A stretch of 64,000 nucleotides of DNA from an uncultured Aquimarina sp. (GTDB taxonomy: Bacteria > Bacteroidota > Bacteroidia > Flavobacteriales > Flavobacteriaceae), in contig CANNFM010000018.1 in the NCBI GenBank assembly GCA_947503835.1, positions 1 through 64,000 of the forward strand, given 5' to 3'. Under the pieces are notes generated by a model. It saw only the letters and a program-made list of their open reading frames with translations. It was not told where the DNA came from and ran no database searches. The translations under genes and the position numbers were made by a program. This document shows, in pieces, positions 63,561 to 64,000 of the stretch. The stretch's first letter is position 1; every line of letters begins with the position of its first letter.

Positions 63561-64000
63561 ATGGAAAAGTACGAATCAGATGAAACATATATAGCACGAT
63601 GGGTTGCCGGAGAGTTGAGCGAGGAAGAATTATCCGAGTTCAAAAAATCAGAAGCATACAAAGGATTCAATCGTATCAATACAATAGCTCAACACTTTAA
63701 AGCACCCCCTGTGGATACTCGTGATGCTTTGATTAAAACCAAAGAACAAATTACCTTTGGTAAGAAACAAAAAACAACCAACATAACCTGGCTTTCTATT
63801 GCAGCTTCTGTTGTAATCATATTAGGGGTGTTCGGATTGTTTACTTCTACTAAAAGCTATACAACTGCCTATGGCGAACAACTTGCGGTTACTTTACCCG
63901 ATGGGTCTAAAATACAACTCAATGCTGATTCAGAAATAGAGCATAAACGCTTTTTTTGGTTAAATAATCGTGAAGTTAGTTTAAAAGGAGAGGCTTATTT
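63561..64000 (+). CDS. FecR-like anti-sigma factor (partial, runs off the window)
   Basis: 146 codons are visible. The cytoplasmic N-terminus (MEKYESDETYIARWVAGELSEEE...) has the short helical anti-sigma region typical of Bacteroidota FecR proteins. One transmembrane helix at ~77-94 (ITWLSIAASVVIILGVFGLF) precedes the periplasmic FecR domain, of which the start is seen (YTTAYGEQLAVTLPDGSKIQLNADSEIEHKRFF, then REVSLKGEAYF). It follows the sigma gene by 113 bp and has its own ECF-type promoter, giving the usual negative feedback. The 3' end lies beyond 64000. Confidence 0.9.
   Translation, partial: MEKYESDETYIARWVAGELSEEELSEFKKSEAYKGFNRINTIAQHFKAPPVDTRDALIKTKEQITFGKKQKTTNITWLSIAASVVIILGVFGLFTSTKSYTTAYGEQLAVTLPDGSKIQLNADSEIEHKRFFWLNNREVSLKGEAY

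Noticed and set aside
62926..64000. SusC/SusD polysaccharide-utilisation locus led by the FecI/FecR pair
   Set aside because: No SusC, SusD or glycoside hydrolase is visible. The sites likely controlled by this sigma factor lie at surface-protein genes. A receptor could still lie beyond the right edge.

Overview
The window is AT-rich chromosomal DNA from a member of the Bacteroidota, almost certainly a marine-type Flavobacteriaceae. The evidence is type IX secretion (T9SS) C-terminal sorting domains of both type A and type B, a PorP/SprF-family protein, TAnnTTTG-type -7 promoter elements, a FecI/FecR-like ECF sigma/anti-sigma pair, a NamZ/DUF1343 protein, and many Bacteroidota lipoproteins. 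The genus cannot be fixed from the sequence alone. No rRNA, tRNA, CRISPR array or intact insertion sequence was recognised.

Left part (1-30.4 kb): mostly single housekeeping or accessory genes. A 42-bp tandem repeat array opens the window. An M23 peptidase and a GNAT acetyltransferase follow. Next come two tandem paralogues with an unusual architecture (carboxypeptidase-regulatory-like, von Willebrand A-like, TonB-plug-like, TPR). A DNA fossil between them (5067-5130) records how they were duplicated. Then come a DUF885 lipoprotein, a second GNAT, a ketopantoate-reductase-like protein, a VOC protein, a DUF4386 membrane protein, an amidohydrolase, a metzincin-like lipoprotein, a methyltransferase, a YkgJ-type cysteine-cluster protein, a LipL32-family protein (otherwise known as the major surface protein of Leptospira) and a small membrane protein. 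A T9SS type B adhesin with its PorP/SprF partner is followed by a TPR histidine kinase/NarL response regulator pair. A NamZ-like muramidase and a LolE/FtsX-like permease close this part.

Right part (30.4-64 kb): a surface-protein island. Four two-gene cassettes lie on the minus strand. Each has a giant multidomain protein ending in the same cysteine-containing module plus a type A T9SS sorting domain, followed by a ~230-residue lipoprotein with two FnIII-like domains. Between them lie a YadA-head/C1q-like fibre protein with a small T9SS partner, a FAS1 lipoprotein and a TPR/LuxR-like membrane regulator. The island ends at an ECF sigma factor and a FecR-like anti-sigma factor that runs off the window.

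How the parts fit together: a 28-bp element, TAGGGTA-N13-CTGTAnTA, occurs upstream of three of the four giant proteins, the C1q-like fibre gene and the FecR-like gene. The spacing is identical in all five. It looks like the promoter of the adjacent ECF sigma factor and would tie the surface proteins into one regulon. The cassette layout (secreted adhesin plus cognate FnIII lipoprotein), this regulon, and intercistronic hairpins in three of four cassettes are the best candidate for an undescribed system here. Its function (adhesion, surface anchoring or matrix) is inference.
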